Assembly: GCA_028564705.1 (NCBI GenBank)
Contig: JAPXFQ010001768.1
Span: forward strand, 1 to 64,000
Reading direction: 5' to 3'
Length of the DNA: 64,000 nucleotides
Origin: Apricaphanius iberus
Taxonomy: Eukaryota > Chordata > Actinopteri > Cyprinodontiformes > Aphaniidae
Position numbers and translations under genes: made by a program. Positions 1 to 15,240 of the stretch are shown piece by piece (position 1 is the first letter of the stretch; the number at the start of each line of letters is the position of its first letter). The notes beneath the pieces were generated by a model, which worked only from the letters and a program-made list of their open reading frames with translations, did no database searches and had not been told where the DNA came from.

Positions 1-43
1 GTTCTGGATGTGTTTCTGAGATCCAGAATAAATCAGAACCAAA

Positions 44-1625
44 GGTTCTTGATATGTACCTGGGGCCCAGATGACATCAGAACCAAATGTTCTGGATTTG
101 TATCTGGGGCCCAGATGACATCAGAACAAAATGTTCTGGATGTGTAAATGGGGCCCAGATGACATCAGAACCAAAGGTTCTGGATGTGTATCTGGATCCA
201 GATTTTAGCAGAACCAAAGGTTCTGGATGTGTGTCTGGAATCCCAATTACAGCAGAACCAAAGGTTCTGGATGTGTATCTGGACCCATATTATAGCAGAA
301 CCAAAGGTTCTGGATGTGTATCTGGGGCCAAGACGACATCAGTACCAAAGGTTCTGGATGTGTATCCTAAACCCAGATTACATCAGAACAAAAGGTTCTG
401 GAAGTGTATCTGAAGCTCAGATTACAGCAGAATCAAAGGTCCTGGATGTGTAACTGGAATCCAGAAAACAAATTAACAAAAGGTTCTGGATTTTTATCTG
501 GAGCCCAGATGACATCAGAACCAAATGTTGTGGAAATGTATCCTGAGCTCAGATTACAGTAAAACAAAATGTTCTGGATATGTATCTGGAGCCCAGATGA
601 AATCAGAACCAAAGGTTCTGGATGTGGATCTGGAATCCAGATTAGAAAATTAACAAAAGGTTCTGGATGTTTATCTTGAGCCCAGATGACATCAGAACCA
701 AATGTTCTGGATGTGTATCTGGGGCCAAGATGACATCAGAACCAAAGGTTCTGGATGTGTATCCTATACCCAGATTACATCAGAACCAAAGGTTCTGGAT
801 GTGTGTCTTGAATCCAGAATAAATCAGAACCAAAGGTTCTGGATGTGTGTCTGGAGTCCAGATTAAATCAGAACTAAAGGTTCTGGATGTGTATCTGGGG
901 CTCAATTGACATCAAAACCAAATATTGTGGATGTGTATCCTGAGCTCAGATAACAGTAAAACCAAAGGTTCTGGATATGTATCTGGAGCCCAGATTACAT
1001 CAGAACCAAAGGTTCTAGATATGTATCTAGAACCCAGATTATAGCAGAACCAAAGGTTCTGGATATGTATCTGTTGCCCAGATGACATCAGAACAAAATG
1101 TTCTGGATGTGTAAATGGGGCCCAGATGACATCAGAACCAAAGGTTCTGGATGTGTATCTGGACCCAGATTTTAGCAGAACCAAAGGTTCTGGATGTGAA
1201 TCTGGACCCACATTATATCAGAACCAAAGGTTCTGGATATGTATCCTGAGCCCAGAGTACAGCAGAACCAAAAGTTCTGGATGTGTGTCTGGAATCCAGA
1301 TTAAATCAGAACCAAAGTTTCTGGATATGTATCTGGAGCAAAGATTATAGCAGAACGAACGGTTCTGGTTGTGTATCTGGGGCCCAGATTACAAATGAAC
1401 CAAAGGTTCTGGATGTGTAACTGGGGCTCAGATGACATCAGAACAACAGGTTCTGGATATGTATCTGGAATCCAGATTACAGCAGAAAAAAGGTTCTGGA
1501 TGTGTATCCTGAGCCCAGATTATAGCAGAACCAAAGGTTCCGGATTTTTCTCTGGAATCCAGATTAAATCAGAACCAAAGGTTCTGGATGTGTATCTGGA
1601 GCCCAGATTACAACAGAACCAAAAG
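44..1625. repeat. Partial copy of the 2.1-kb higher-order satellite repeat
   Basis: This stretch matches 13132-14713 at a constant offset of 13088 bp and 15241-16822 at an offset of 15197 bp, with only scattered base differences. Bases 1-43 match 15198-15240, so the window opens at the end of one higher-order unit and the start of the next. Beyond about 1625 the match breaks. Confidence 0.9.
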
Positions 1626-4600
1626 TTCTGGATGTGTATCTGGAGCCAAGACTACAGCAGAACTAAAGGTTCTCGATGTGTATCTGGAGCCCAGAATACA
1701 TCAGAACCAAAGCTTCTGGATGTGTATCTGGAGCCCAGATAACATCAGAACAAAAGGTTCTGGATGTGTATCCTGAGCTCAGATTACAGTAAACAAAAGG
1801 TTCTGGATATGTATCTGGAATCCGATTACATCGGAACCAAAGGTTCTGGATATATATATCGAGCGCAGATTACATCAGAACCAAAGGTTCTGGATATGTA
1901 CCTGGAGCCCAGATTACATCAGAACCAAGGTTCTGGATATGTATCTGGAGCCCAGATTACAGAAAAACGAAAGGTTCTAGATGTCTGTCTGGAATCCAGA
2001 TTAAATCAGAACCAACGGTTCTTGATGTGTATCTGGACCCAGATTATAGCAGAACCAAAGGTTCTGGATGTGTGTCTGGTATCCCAATTACAGCAGAACC
2101 AAAGGTTCTGGATGTGTTTCTTGAATCCAGATTAAATCAGAAGCAAAGGTTCTGAATGTGTATCCTGAGCCCAGATTACATCAGAACCAAAAGGTTCTGG
2201 ATGTGTGTCTGGAGCCAAGATTATAGCAGAACCAAAGGTTTTGGATTTCTATCTTCTGCCCAGATTACAAATGAACCAAAGGTTCTGGATGTGTATCTCG
2301 AGCCCAGACTACAGCAGAACTAAAGGTTCTGGATGTGCAACTGGGTTCCAGATGACATCAGAACCAAAGGTTCTGGATATGTATCCTGGGCCCAGATGAC
2401 ATCAGAACTAAAGGTTCTGGATATGTATCTGGGGCCTAGATTATAGCAGAACTAAAGGTTCTTAATGTGTATCTGGAATCCAGATTACACCACATCCAAA
2501 AGTTCTGGATGGATCTGGAGCCCAGATGACATCAGAACCAAAGGTTCTGGATGTGTATCAGGAGTCAAGATTATAGCAGAACCAAAGGTTCTGGATGTGT
2601 ATCTGGGGCCCAGATGAATTAGAACCAAAGGTTGATGTGGTCCTGAGCCCAGATTACATCAGGGTCTGGATGTGTGTCTGGAGCAAAATTATAGCAGAAC
2701 CAAAGGTTCTTGATTTGTATCTGGGGCCAGATTACAATGAACCGAAGGTTTGGATGTGTATCTGGAGCCAAGATTACAGCAGAATAAAGGTTCTAGATGT
2801 GTGTCTGGAATCCAGATTAAATCAGAACCAACGGTTCTTGATGTGTATCTGGACCCAGATTATAGCAGAACCAAAGGTTCTGGATGTGTGTCTGGAATCC
2901 CAATTACAGCAGAACTAAAGGTTCTGGATGTGCAACTGGGTTCCAGATGACATCAGAACCAAAGGTTCTGGATATGTATCCTGGGCCCAGATGACATCAG
3001 AACTAAAGGTTCTGGATATGTATCTGGGGCCTAGATTATAGCAGAACTAAAGGTTCTTAATGTGTATCTGGAATCCAGATTACACCACATCCAAAAGTTC
3101 TGGATGAGTATCTGGAGCCCAGATGACATCAGAACCAAAGGTTCTGGATGTGTATCAGGAGTCAAGATTATAGCAGAACCAAAGGTTCTGGATGTGTATC
3201 TGGGGCCCAGATGACATTAGAACCAAAGGTTCTGGATGTGTGTCCTGAGCCCAGATTACATCAGAACCAAAAGGTCCTGGATGTGTGTCTGGAGCAAAAA
3301 TTATAGCAGAACCAAAGGTTCTTGATTTGTATCTGGGGCCCAGATTACAAATGAACCGAAGGTTCTGGATGTGTATCTGGAGCCAAGATTACAGCAGACT
3401 AAAGGTTCTAGATGTGTGTCTGGAATCCAGATTAAATCAGAACCAACGGTTCTTGATGTGTATCTGGACCCAGATTATAGCAGAACCAAAGGTTCTGGAT
3501 GTGTGTCTGGAATCCCAATTACAGCAGAACCAAAGGTTCTGGATGTGTGTCTTGAATCCAGATTAAATCAGAAGCAAAAGTTCTGAATGTGTATACTGAG
3601 CCCAGATTACATCAGAACCAAAAGGTTCTGGATTTGTGTCTGGAGCCAAGATTATAGCAGAACCAAAGGTTTTGGATTTCTATCTGGTGCCCAGATTACA
3701 AATTAACCAAAGGTTCTGGATGTGTATCTCGAGCCCAGACTACAGCAGAACTAAAGGTTCTGGATGTGTAACTGAGTTCCAGATGACATCAGAACCAAAG
3801 GTTCTGGATGTGTATCTGGAGCCAAGATTATAGCAGAACCAAAGGTTCTGGATTTGTGTCGGGGGCCCAGATGACATCAGAACCAAAGGTTCTGGATGTG
3901 TATCCTGAGCCCAGATTACATCAGAACCAAAAGGTCCTGGATGTGTGTCTGGAGCAAAGATTATAGCAGAACCAAAGGTTCTTGATTTGTATCTGGGGCC
4001 CAGATTACAAATGAACCGAAGGTTCTGGATGTGTATCTGGAGCCAAGATTACAGCAGACTAAAGGTTCTGGATGTGTAACTGAGTTCCAGATGACATCAG
4101 AACCAAAGGTTCTGGATATGTATCCTGGGCCTAGATGACATCAGAACTAAAGGTTCTGGATGTGTATCTAGGGCTCAGATTACATCAAAACCAAAAGTTC
4201 TGAATGAGTGTCTGGAGCCAAGACTATAACAGAACTAAAGGTTCTGGATGTGTATCTGGAGCCTAGATTACATCAGAACCAAAGGTTCTGGCTGTGTATC
4301 TGGAGCCCCGATTACAGTAGAACCAAAGGTTCTGGATATGTATCTGGGGTCTAGATTATAGCAGAACTAAAGGTTCTTAATGTGTATCTGGAATCCAGAT
4401 TACACCACATCCAAAAGTTCTGGATGAGTATCTGGAGCCCAGATGACATCAGAACCAAAGGTTCTGGATGTGTATCTGGAGCCAAGATTATAGCAGAACC
4501 AAAGGTTCTGGATGTGTATCTGGAATCCAGATTACACCACATCCAAAAGTTCTGGATGAGTATCTGGAGCCCAGATGACATCAGAACCAAAGGTTCTGGA

Positions 4601-5924
4601 TGTGTATCTGGAGCAAAGATTATAGCAGAACCAAAGGTTCTTGATTTGTATCTGGGGCCCAGATTACAAATGAACTGAAGGTTCTGGATGTGTATCTGGA
4701 GCCAAGATTACAGCAGAACCAAAGCTTCTGGATGTGTATCTGGAGCCCAGATAACATCAGAACAAAAGGTTTGGGAAGTGTATCTGGAGACCAGATTACG
4801 TCAGAACCAAAGGTTCTGGATGTGTATCTGGGGCCCAGATTGCAAATGAACCAAAGGTTCTGGATGTGTGTCTGGAATCAGGATTAAATCAGAACCAAAG
4901 GTTCTGGATGTGTATCTGGAGCCAAGATTACAGCAGAACCAAAGATTCTTGATTTGTATCTGGGGCCCAGATTACAAATGAACCGAAGGTTCTGGATGTG
5001 TATCTGGAGCCAAGATTACAGCAGACTAAAGGTTCTGGATGTGTAACTGGAGCCCAGATTATAGCAGAACCAAAGGTTCTAGTTGTGTGTCTGGAATCCA
5101 GATTAAATCAGAACCAACGGTTCTTGATGTGTATCTGGACCCAGATTATAGCAGAACCAAAGGTTCTGGATGTTTGTCTGGAATCCCAATTACAGCAGAA
5201 CCAAAGGTTCTGGATGTGTGTCTTGAATCCAGATTAAATCAGAAGCAAAGGTTCTGAATGTGTATCCTGAGCCCAGATTACATCAGAACCAAAAGGTTCT
5301 GGATGTGTCTGGAGCCAAGATTATAGCAGAACCAAAGGTTTTGGATTTCTATCTGGTGCCCAGATTACATCAAAACCAAAAGTTCTGAATGAGTATCTGG
5401 AGCCAAGTCTATAGCAGAACTAAAGGTTCTGGATATGTATCCGGAGCCCAGATTACATCAGAACCAAAGGTTCTGGATGTGTATCTGTAGCCCCGATCAC
5501 AGTAGAACCAAAGGTTCTGGATATGTATCTGGAGCCAAGATTATAGCAGAACCAAACGTTCTGGATTTGTGTCTTGAATCCAGATGAAATCAGAACCAAA
5601 GGTTCTGGATATGTATCTGGAGCCCAGATTATAGCAGAACCAAAGGTTGTGGATGTGTATTTGGGGCCCAGATTAGAGCAGAACCAAAGGTTCTTGATAT
5701 GTACCTGGGGCCCACATGACATCGGAACCAAATGTTCTGGATTTGTATCTGGGGCCCAGATGACATCAGAGTTAAAGGTTCTGGGTGTGTATCTGGGGCC
5801 TAGATAACACCAGAACAAAACGTTCCTGATTTGTATCTGGGGCCTCGATTGCATCCAAACTAAATGTTCTGGATGTGTATCCTGAGCCCAGATTACAACA
5901 GAACAAAAGTTTCTGGATGTGTGT

Positions 5925-6440
5925 CTGGAATCCAGATTAAATCAGAACCAAAGGTTCTGGATATGTGTCTGGGGCCCAGATGACATCAGAACCAAATGTT
6001 CTGGATTTGTATCTGGAGCCCAGATGACATCAGAACGAAAGGTTCTGGATGTGTATCTGGGGCCCGGATTACATCAGAAACAAAGGTTTTGGATGTGTGT
6101 CTGGAATCCAGATTAAATCCGAACCAAAGGTTCTGGATATGTGTCTGGGGCCCAGATGACATCAAAACCAAATGTTCTGGATTTGTATCTGGAGCCCAGA
6201 TGACATCAGAACGAAAGGTTCTGGATGTGTATCTGGGGCCCGGATTACATCAGAACCAAAGGTTTTGGATGTGTGTCTGGAATCCAGATTAAATCAGAAC
6301 CAAAGGTTCTGGATATGTGTCTGGGGCCCAGATGACATCAGAACCAAATGTTCTGGATTTGTATCTGGAGCCCAGATTACATCAGAACGAAAGGTTCTGG
6401 ATGTGTATCTGGGGCCCGGATTACATCAGAACCAAAGGTT
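5925..6440. repeat. Local higher-order repeat, 176 bp (4 units) x ~3
   Basis: Corresponding variant bases recur at 5999, 6175 and 6351, exactly 176 bp apart (4 x 44). The block carries a shared GGGGCCCGGATT variant, so it is a recent local amplification inside the older array. Confidence 0.88.
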
Positions 6441-7008
6441 CTGGATGTGTATCCTGAGCCCAGATTACATTAGAACCAAATGTTCTGGGTAAGTATCTGC
6501 AGCCCATATCACAGCAGAACCAAAGGATCTGGATGTGTGTCTGGAATCCAGATTACATCAGAACCAATTGTTCTGGATATGTATCTGGAGCCCAGAATAT
6601 AGCAGAATCAAAGGTTCTGGAATTGTATCTGGAGCCCAGACTACAGCAGAACTAAAGGTTCTGGATGTGTATCTGGAGCCCAGATTACGTCAGAACCAAA
6701 GGTTCTGGATGTGTATCTGGAGCCCAGATTACGTCAGAACCAAAGGTTCTGGATGTGTATCTGCAGCCCTTTTTACAGCAGAACCAAACGTTCTGGATGT
6801 ATGTCTTGAATCCAGATTAAATCAGAACCAAAGGTTCTGGATATGTATCTGGAGCCCAGATTATGTCAGAACCAAAGTTTCTGGATGTGTATCTGGGGCT
6901 CAGATGACATCAAAACCAAAGGTTCTGAATGAGTATCTTGAGCCCAGATGACATCAGAACCAAAGGTTCTGGATGCGTGTCTGGAATCCAGATGACATCA
7001 GAACCAAA

Positions 7009-7404
7009 GGTTATGGATGTGTGTCTTCAATCCAGATTAAATCAGAACCAAAGGTTCTGGATATGTATGTGGAGCCAAGATTAAATCAGAACCAAAGGTT
7101 CTGGACGTGTATCCTAAACCCAGATTACATCAGAACCAAAGGTTATGGATGTGTGTCTTCAATCCAGATTAAATCAGAACCAAAGGTTCTGGATATGTAT
7201 GTGGAGCCAAGATTAAATCAGAACCAAAGGTTCTGGACGTGTATCCTAAACCCAGATTACATCAGAACCAAAGGTTATGGATGTGTGTCTTCAATCCAGA
7301 TTAAATCAGAACCAAAGGTTCTGGATATGTATGTGGAGCCAAGATTATAGCAGAACCAAACGTTCTGGATGTGTGTCTTGAATCCAGATGAAATCAGAAC
7401 CAAA
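7009..7404. repeat. Local higher-order repeat, 132 bp (3 units) x 3
   Basis: The variant GGTTATGGATG starts at 7009, 7141 and 7273, giving a 132-bp period (3 x 44). The first two copies are essentially identical and the third is partial. A single relative of the same variant occurs near 12911. Confidence 0.9.
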
Positions 7405-10400
7405 GGTTCTGGATATGTATCTGGAGCCCAGATTATAGCAGAACCAAAGGTTGTGGATGTGTATTTGGGGCCTAGATTATAGCAGAACCAAAGGTTCTTG
7501 ATATGTACCTGGGGCCCCGATGACATCAGAACCAAATGTTCTGGATTTGTATCTGGGGCCCAGATGACATCAGAACAAAATGTTCTGGATTTGTATCTGG
7601 GGCCCACATGACATCAGAACAAAATGTTCTGGATGTGTAAATGGGGCCCAGATGACATCAGAACCAAAGGTTCTGGATGTGTATCTGGATCCAGATTTTA
7701 GCAGAACCAAAGGTTCTGGATGTGTATCTGGACCCAGATTATAGCAGAACCAAAAGTTCTGGATGTGTGTCTGGAATTCAGATAAAATCAGAACCAACGG
7801 TTATTGATGTGTATCTGGACCCATATTATAGCAGAACCAAAGGTTCTGGATGTGTGTCTGGAATCCCAATTACAGCAGAACCAAAGGTTCTGGATGTGTA
7901 TCTGGGGCCAAGATGACATCAGTACCAAAGTTTCTGGATATGTATCTGTAGCCCAGATTAAAGCAAAACCAAAGGTTCTGGAATTAATGTCTGGAATCCA
8001 GATTAAATCAGAACCAACGGTTCTTGATGTGTATCTGGACCCATATTGTAGCAGAACCAAAGGTTCTGGACGTGTGTCTGGAATCCCAATTACAGCAGAA
8101 CCAAAGGTTCTGGATGTGTATCTGGGGCCAGGATGACATCAGTACCAAAGGTTCTGGGTGTGTATCCTAAACCCAGATTACATCAGAACAAAAGGTTCTG
8201 GAAGTGTATCTGAAGCCCAGATTACAACAGAATCAAAGGTCCTGGATGTGTAACTGGAATCCAGATAACAAATTAACAAAAGGTTCTGGATTTTTATCTG
8301 GAGCCCAGATGACATCAGAACCAAATGTTGTGGAAATGTATCCTGAGCTCAGATTACAGTAAAACAAAAGGTTCTGGATATGTATCTGGAGTCCAGATTA
8401 AATCAGAACTAAAGGTTCTGGATGTGTATCTGGGGCTCAATTGACATCAAAACCAAATATTGTGGATGTGTATCATGAGCTCAGATAACAGTAAAACCAA
8501 AGGTTTTGGAAATGTATCTGGAATCCAGATTAGAAAATTAAAAAAAGGTTCTGGATGTTTATCTGAAGCCCAGGTGACATCAGAACCAAATGTTCTGGAT
8601 GTGTGTCTTCAATCCAGATTACATCAGAACCAAAGATTCTGGATGTGTATCCTGAGCCCAGATTACAGAAGAACCAAAGGTTCTGGATAAGTATCTGGAG
8701 CAAAGATTATAGCAGAACAAAAGGTTCTGGATGTGTAACTGGGGCCCCAATTACATCAGAACCACAGGTTCTGGATATGTCTCTGGAATCCAGATTACAG
8801 CTGAAAAAAAGGTTCTGGATGTGTATCTGGGGCATAGATTACACCAGAAGCAAAGGTTCTGGATGTGTATCCTGAGCCCAGATTACATCAGAACCAAAGG
8901 TTCTTGATATGTACTTGGGGCCAAGATGACATCAGAACCAAATGTTCTGGATTTGTATCTGGGGCCCAGGATACATCAGAACCAAATGTTCCTGATTTTT
9001 ATCTGGGGCCCCAAATGCATCAAAACTAAAGGTTCTGGATGTGTATCTGGAGCCCAGATGACATCAGAACGAAAGGTTCTGGATGTGTATCCTTAGCTCA
9101 GATTACAGTAAAACCAAAGGTTCTGGATATGTACCTGGAGCCCAGATTACATCAGAACCAAAGGTTCAGAATATGTATCTGGAGCCAAGATAATACCAGA
9201 ACCAAAGGTTCTGGATTTGTTTCTGGGGACCAGATAACATCAGAACCAAAGGTTCGGGAAGTGTATCTGGAGCCCAGATTACAGTAGAACCAAAGGTTCT
9301 AGATATGTATCTAGAACCCAGATTATAGCAGAACTAAAGGTTCTGGATATGTATCTGGGGCCCAGATGACATCAGAACAAAAGGTTCTGGATGTGTATCT
9401 GGCCCCAGATTTTAGCAGAACCAAAGGTTCTGGATGTGTATCTGGACCCAGATTATATCAGAATCAAAGGTTCGGGATGTGTATCCTGAGCCCAGAGTAC
9501 AGCAGAACCAAAAATTCTGGATGTGTGTCTGGAATCCAGATTAAATCAGAACCAAAGTTTCTGGATATGTATCTGGAGCAAAGATTATATCAGAACGAAC
9601 GGTTCTGGATGTGTATCTGAGGCCCAGATTACAACAGAACCAAAGGTTCGGGAAGTGTAACTGGGGCCCAGATGACATCAGAACCAAAGGTTCTAGATGT
9701 GTAACTGGGTTCCAGATGGCATTAGAACCAAAGCTTCTGGATGTGTATCTGGGGAGCAGATTACATCAAATCCAAAAGTTCTGAATGAGTATCTGGAGCC
9801 CACATGACATTAGAACCGAATGTTGTGGAAATGTATCCTGATATCAGTTTACAGTAGAACCAAAGGTTCTGGATATGTATCTGGGGCCTAGATTATAGCA
9901 GAACTAAAGGTTCTTGATGTGGATCTGGAATCCAGATTACACCACATCCAAAAGTTCTGGATGTGTATCTGGGGCCCAGATTACAAATGAACCAAAGGTT
10001 CTGGATGTGTATCTGGAGCCAAGATTACATCAGACTAAAGGTTCTGGATGTGTAACTGGGGCCCAGATGACATCAGAACCAAATTTTCTGGATATGTATC
10101 TGTAGCCCAGATTACGTCAGATCCAAAGGTTCTGGATGTGTATCTGGAACCCAGACTACAGCAGAACCAAAGCTGCTGGATGTGTATCTGGAGCCCAAAT
10201 AACATCAGAACAAAAGGTTTGGGAAGTGTATCTGGAGACCAGATTACAGTAGAACCAATGGTTCTGGATGTGTGTCTGGAATCCAGGGTACAGCAGAACC
10301 AAAGGTTCTGGATGTGTATCCTGAGCTCAGATTACAGTAAAACCAAAGGTTCTGGATATGTATCTGGAATCCAGATTACATCGGAAAAAAAAGGTTCTGG

Positions 10401-13131
10401 ATATGCACCTGGAGCCCAGATTACAGCTAAACGAAAGGTTCTGGATGTTTGTCTGGAATCCAGATTAAATCAGAACCAACGATTCTAGATGTGTATCTGG
10501 ACCCAGATTATAGCAGAACCACAGGTTCTGGATGTGTGTCTGGAATCCCAATTACAGCAGAACAAAATGTTCTGGATGTGTGTCTTGAATCCAGATTAAA
10601 TCAGAAGCAAAGGTTCTGAATGTGTATCCTGAGCCCAGATTACATCAGAACCAAAAGGTTCTGGATGTGTGTCTGGAGCCAAGATTATAGCAGTACCAAA
10701 AGTTTGGGATTTCTATTCAGTGCCCAGATTACAAATGAACCAAAGGTTCTGGATGTGTATCTCGAGCCCAGACTACAGCAGAACTAAAGGTACTGGATGT
10801 GTAACTGGGTTCCAGATGACATTAGAACCAAAGGTTCTGGATATGTATCCTGGGCCCAGATGATATCCGAACTAAAGGTTCTGGATGTGTATCTAGAGCC
10901 CAGACTAGAGCAGAATTTAATGTTCTGGATGTGTATCTGGGGCCCAGATTACAAATGAACCAAAAGTTCTGGATGTGTATCCTGAGCTCAGATTAAAGTA
11001 AAACCAAAGGTTCTCGATATGTATCTCAAACCCATATTACATCAAAACCAAAGTTTCTGGATGTATGTCTAGAATCCAGATTAAATCAGAACCAACGGTC
11101 CTTGAATCAAGGACCTTGATGTGTATCTGGACCCAGATTATAGCTGAACCATAGGTTCTGGATGTGTATCTGGGGCCAAAATGATATCAGAACCAAAGGT
11201 TCTGGATGTGTATCCTAAACCCAGATTATATCAGAACCAAAGGTTCTAGATGTGTGTCTTCAATCCAGATTATATCAGAATCAAAGGTTCTGGATGTGTG
11301 TCTTCAATCCAGATTAAATCAGAACAAAAGGTTCCGGAAGTGTATCTGGAGCCCAGATTACATCAGAACCAAAGGTTCTGGATATGTATCTGGAGCCCAG
11401 ATTACAGCAAAACCAAAGGTTCTGGATGTGTGTCTGGAATCCAGATTAAATCAGAACCAACGGTTCTTGATGTGTATCTGGACCCAGATTATAGCAGAAC
11501 CAAAGGTTCTGGATGTGTGTCTGGAATCCCAATTACAGCAGAACCAAATGTTCTGGATGTGTATCTGGGGCCAAGATGAGATCAGTACCAAAGGTTCTGG
11601 ACGTGTATCTGAAGCCCAGATTACAGCAGAATCAAAGGTTCTGGATGTTTATCTGGAATCCAGATAACAAATTAACAAAAGGTTCTGGATTTTTATCTGG
11701 AGCCCAGATGACATTACAACCAAATGTTGTGGAAATGTTTCCTGAGCTCAGATTACAGTAAAACAAAAGGTTGAGGATATGTATCTGGAGCCCAGATGAT
11801 ATCAGAACCTTTGGTTCTGGATGTGTATCCTATACCCAGATTACATCAGAACCAAAGGTTCTGGATGTGTGTCTTGAATCCAGATTAAATCAGAACCAAA
11901 GGTTCTCGATGTGAGTCTGGAATCCAGATTAAATCAGAACTAAAGGTTCTGGATGTGTATCTGGGGCCCGGATTACATCAGAACCAAAGGTTCTGAATGG
12001 GTATCCTGAGCCAATATTACAGTAGAACCAAAAGTTCTGGATAAGTATCTGCAGCCCATATCACAGCAGAACCAAAGGATCTGGATGTTTGTCTGGAATC
12101 CAGATTACATCAGAACCAAATGTTCTGGATATGTATCTGGAGCCCAGAATATAGCAGAATCAAAGGTTCTGGAATTGTATCTGGGGACCAGATAACATCA
12201 AAAGCAAAGCTTCTGGATGTGTATGTGGGGCCCAGATTACAAATGAACCAAAGGTTCCGGATGTGTATCTGGAGCCCAGACTATAGCAGAACTAAAGGTT
12301 CTGGATGTGTATCTGGAGCCCAGACTATAGCAGAACTAAAGGTTCTGGATGTGTATCCTAAACCCAGATTACATCAAAACCAAAGGTTCGGGAAGTGTAT
12401 CTGGAGCCCCAATTACAGTAGAACCAAAGGTTCTGGATGTGTATCTAGAGCCTAGATTATATCAGAACTAAAGGTTCTGGATGTGTATCTGGGGCCCAGA
12501 TGACATCAGAACTAAAGGTTCTGGATGTGTAACTGGGACCCAGATGACATCAGAATTTAAGGTTCTGGATATGTATCTTGGGCTCAAAAGATATCAAAAC
12601 CAAAGATTCTTAATGAGTGTCTGTCGGCCAGATGACATCAGTACCAAAGGTTCTGGACGTGTATCTGAAGCCCAGATTACATCAGAACCAAAGGTTCTGG
12701 AATTTTATATGGAGCCCAGATTACATCAGAACCAACGTCTCTGGATATGTATCTGTAGCCCAGATAAAATCAGAACCAACGGTTATGGATGTGTATCTGG
12801 ACCCAGATTATAGCCGAATCAAAGGTTGTGGATGTGTATCTGGGGCAAAGATTAAATCAGAGCCAAAGGTTCTGTATGTGTATCCTAAACCCAGATTACA
12901 TCAGAACCAAAGGTTATGGATGTGTGTCTTCAATCCAGATTAAATCAGAACCAAAGGTTCTGGATATGTATCTGGAGCCAAGATTATAGCAGAACCAAAC
13001 GTTCTGGATGTGTGTCTTGAATCCAGATGAAATCAGAACCAAAGGTTCTGGATATGTATCTGGAGCCCAGATTATAGCAGAACCAAAGGTTGTGGATGTG
13101 TATTTGGGGCCTAGACTATAGCAGAACCAAA

Positions 13132-15240
13132 GGTTCTTGATATGTACCTGGGGCCCCGATGACATCAGAACCAAATGTTCTGGATTTGTATCTGGGGCCC
13201 AGATGACATCAGAACAAAATGTTCTGGATGTGTAAATGGAGCCCAGATGACATCAGAACCAAAGGTTCTGGATGTGTATCTGGATCCAGATTTTAGCAGA
13301 ACCAAAGGTTCTGGATGTGTGTCTGGAATCCCAATTACAGCAGAACCAAAGGTTCTGGATGTGTATCTGGACCCATATTATAGCAGAACCAAAGGTTCTG
13401 GATGTGTATCTGGGGCCAAGACGACATCAGTACCAAAGGTTCTGGATGTGTATCCTAAACCCAGATTACATCAGAACAAAAGGTTCTGGAAGTGTATCTG
13501 AAGCTCAGATTACAGCAGAATCAAAGGTCCTGGATGTGTAACTGGAATCCAGAAAACAAATTAACAAAAGGTTCTGGATTTTTATCTGGAGCCCAGATGA
13601 CATCAGAACCAAATGTTGTGGAAATGTATCCTGAGCTCAGATTACAGTAAAACAAAATGTTCTGGATATGTATCTGGAGCCCAGATGAAATCAGAACCAA
13701 AGGTTCTGGATGTGGATCTGGAATCCAGATTAGAAAATTAACAAAAGGTTCTGGATGTTTATCTTGAGCCCAGATGACATCAGAACCAAATGTTCTGGAT
13801 GTGTATCTGGGGCCAAGATGACATCAGAACCAAAGGTTCTGGATGTGTATCCTATACCCAGATTACATCAGAACCAAAGGTTCTGGATGTGTGTCTTGAA
13901 TCCAGAATAAATCAGAACCAAAGGTTCTGGATGTGTGTCTGGAGTCCAGATTAAATCAGAACTAAAGGTTCTGGATGTGTATCTGGGGCTCAATTGACAT
14001 CAAAACCAAATATTGTGGATGTGTATCCTGAGCTCAGATAACAGTAAAACCAAAGGTTCTGGATATGTATCTGGAGCCCAGATTACATCAGAACCAAAGG
14101 TTCTAGATATGTATCTAGAACCCAGATTATAGCAGAACCAAAGGTTCTGGATATGTATCTGTTGCCCAGATGACATCAGAACAAAATGTTCTGGATGTGT
14201 AAATGGGGCCCAGATGACATCAGAACCAAAGGTTCTGGATGTGTATCTGGACCCAGATTTTAGCAGAACCAAAGGTTCTGGATGTGAATCTGGACCCACA
14301 TTATATCAGAACCAAAGGTTCTGGATATGTATCCTGAGCCCAGAGTACAGCAGAACCAAAAGTTCTGGATGTGTGTCTGGAATCCAGATTAAATCAGAAC
14401 CAAAGTTTCTGGATATGTATCTGGAGCAAAGATTATAGCAGAACGAACGGTTCTGGTTGTGTATCTGGGGCCCAGATTACAAATGAACCAAAGGTTCTGG
14501 ATGTGTAACTGGGGCTCAGATGACATCAGAACAACAGGTTCTGGATATGTATCTGGAATCCAGATTACAGCAGAAAAAAGGTTCTGGATGTGTATCCTGA
14601 GCCCAGATTATAGCAGAACCAAAGGTTCCGGATTTTTCTCTGGAATCCAGATTAAATCAGAACCAAAGGTTCTGGATGTGTATCTGGAGCCCAGATTACA
14701 ACAGAACCAAAGGTTCTGGATGTGTATCTGGAGCCGAGATTATAGCAGAACCAAAGGTTCTGGATAAGTATCTGCAGCCCATATCACAGCAGAACCAAAG
14801 GTTCTGGATGTGTATTTGGGGCCCAGATGACATCAGAACAAAATGGTCTGGATGTGTAACTGGGGCCCAGATGACATTAGGACAAAATGTTCTGTATGTG
14901 TAACTGGGGCCCAGAGGACATCAGAACCAAAGGTTCTGAATGAGTATCGGGAGCCCAGATGACATCAGAACCAAATGTTGTGGAAATGTATCCTGAACTC
15001 AGATTACAGTAAAACCAAATGTTCTGGATATGTATCTGGAGACCAGATTACATCAGAACCAAAGTTTCTGGATACGTATCTGTAGCCCAGATTACAGCAA
15101 AACCACAGGTTCTGGATGTGTATCCTGAGCCCAGATTACATCACAACCAAAGGTTCTGGATGTGTATCCTGAGCCCAGATTACGTCAGAACCAAAAGGTT
15201 CTGGATGTGTTTCTGAGATCCAGAATAAATCAGAACCAAA
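13132..15240. repeat. Higher-order satellite repeat, ~2109 bp, copy A
   Basis: This block of about 48 basic units is followed directly by a near-identical copy (15241-17349). Three separate segments (starting at 13175, 14000 and 14214) recur at exactly +2109 bp. The copies differ in a patch around 14750-14900, which suggests conversion or partial replacement after duplication. Confidence 0.92.
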
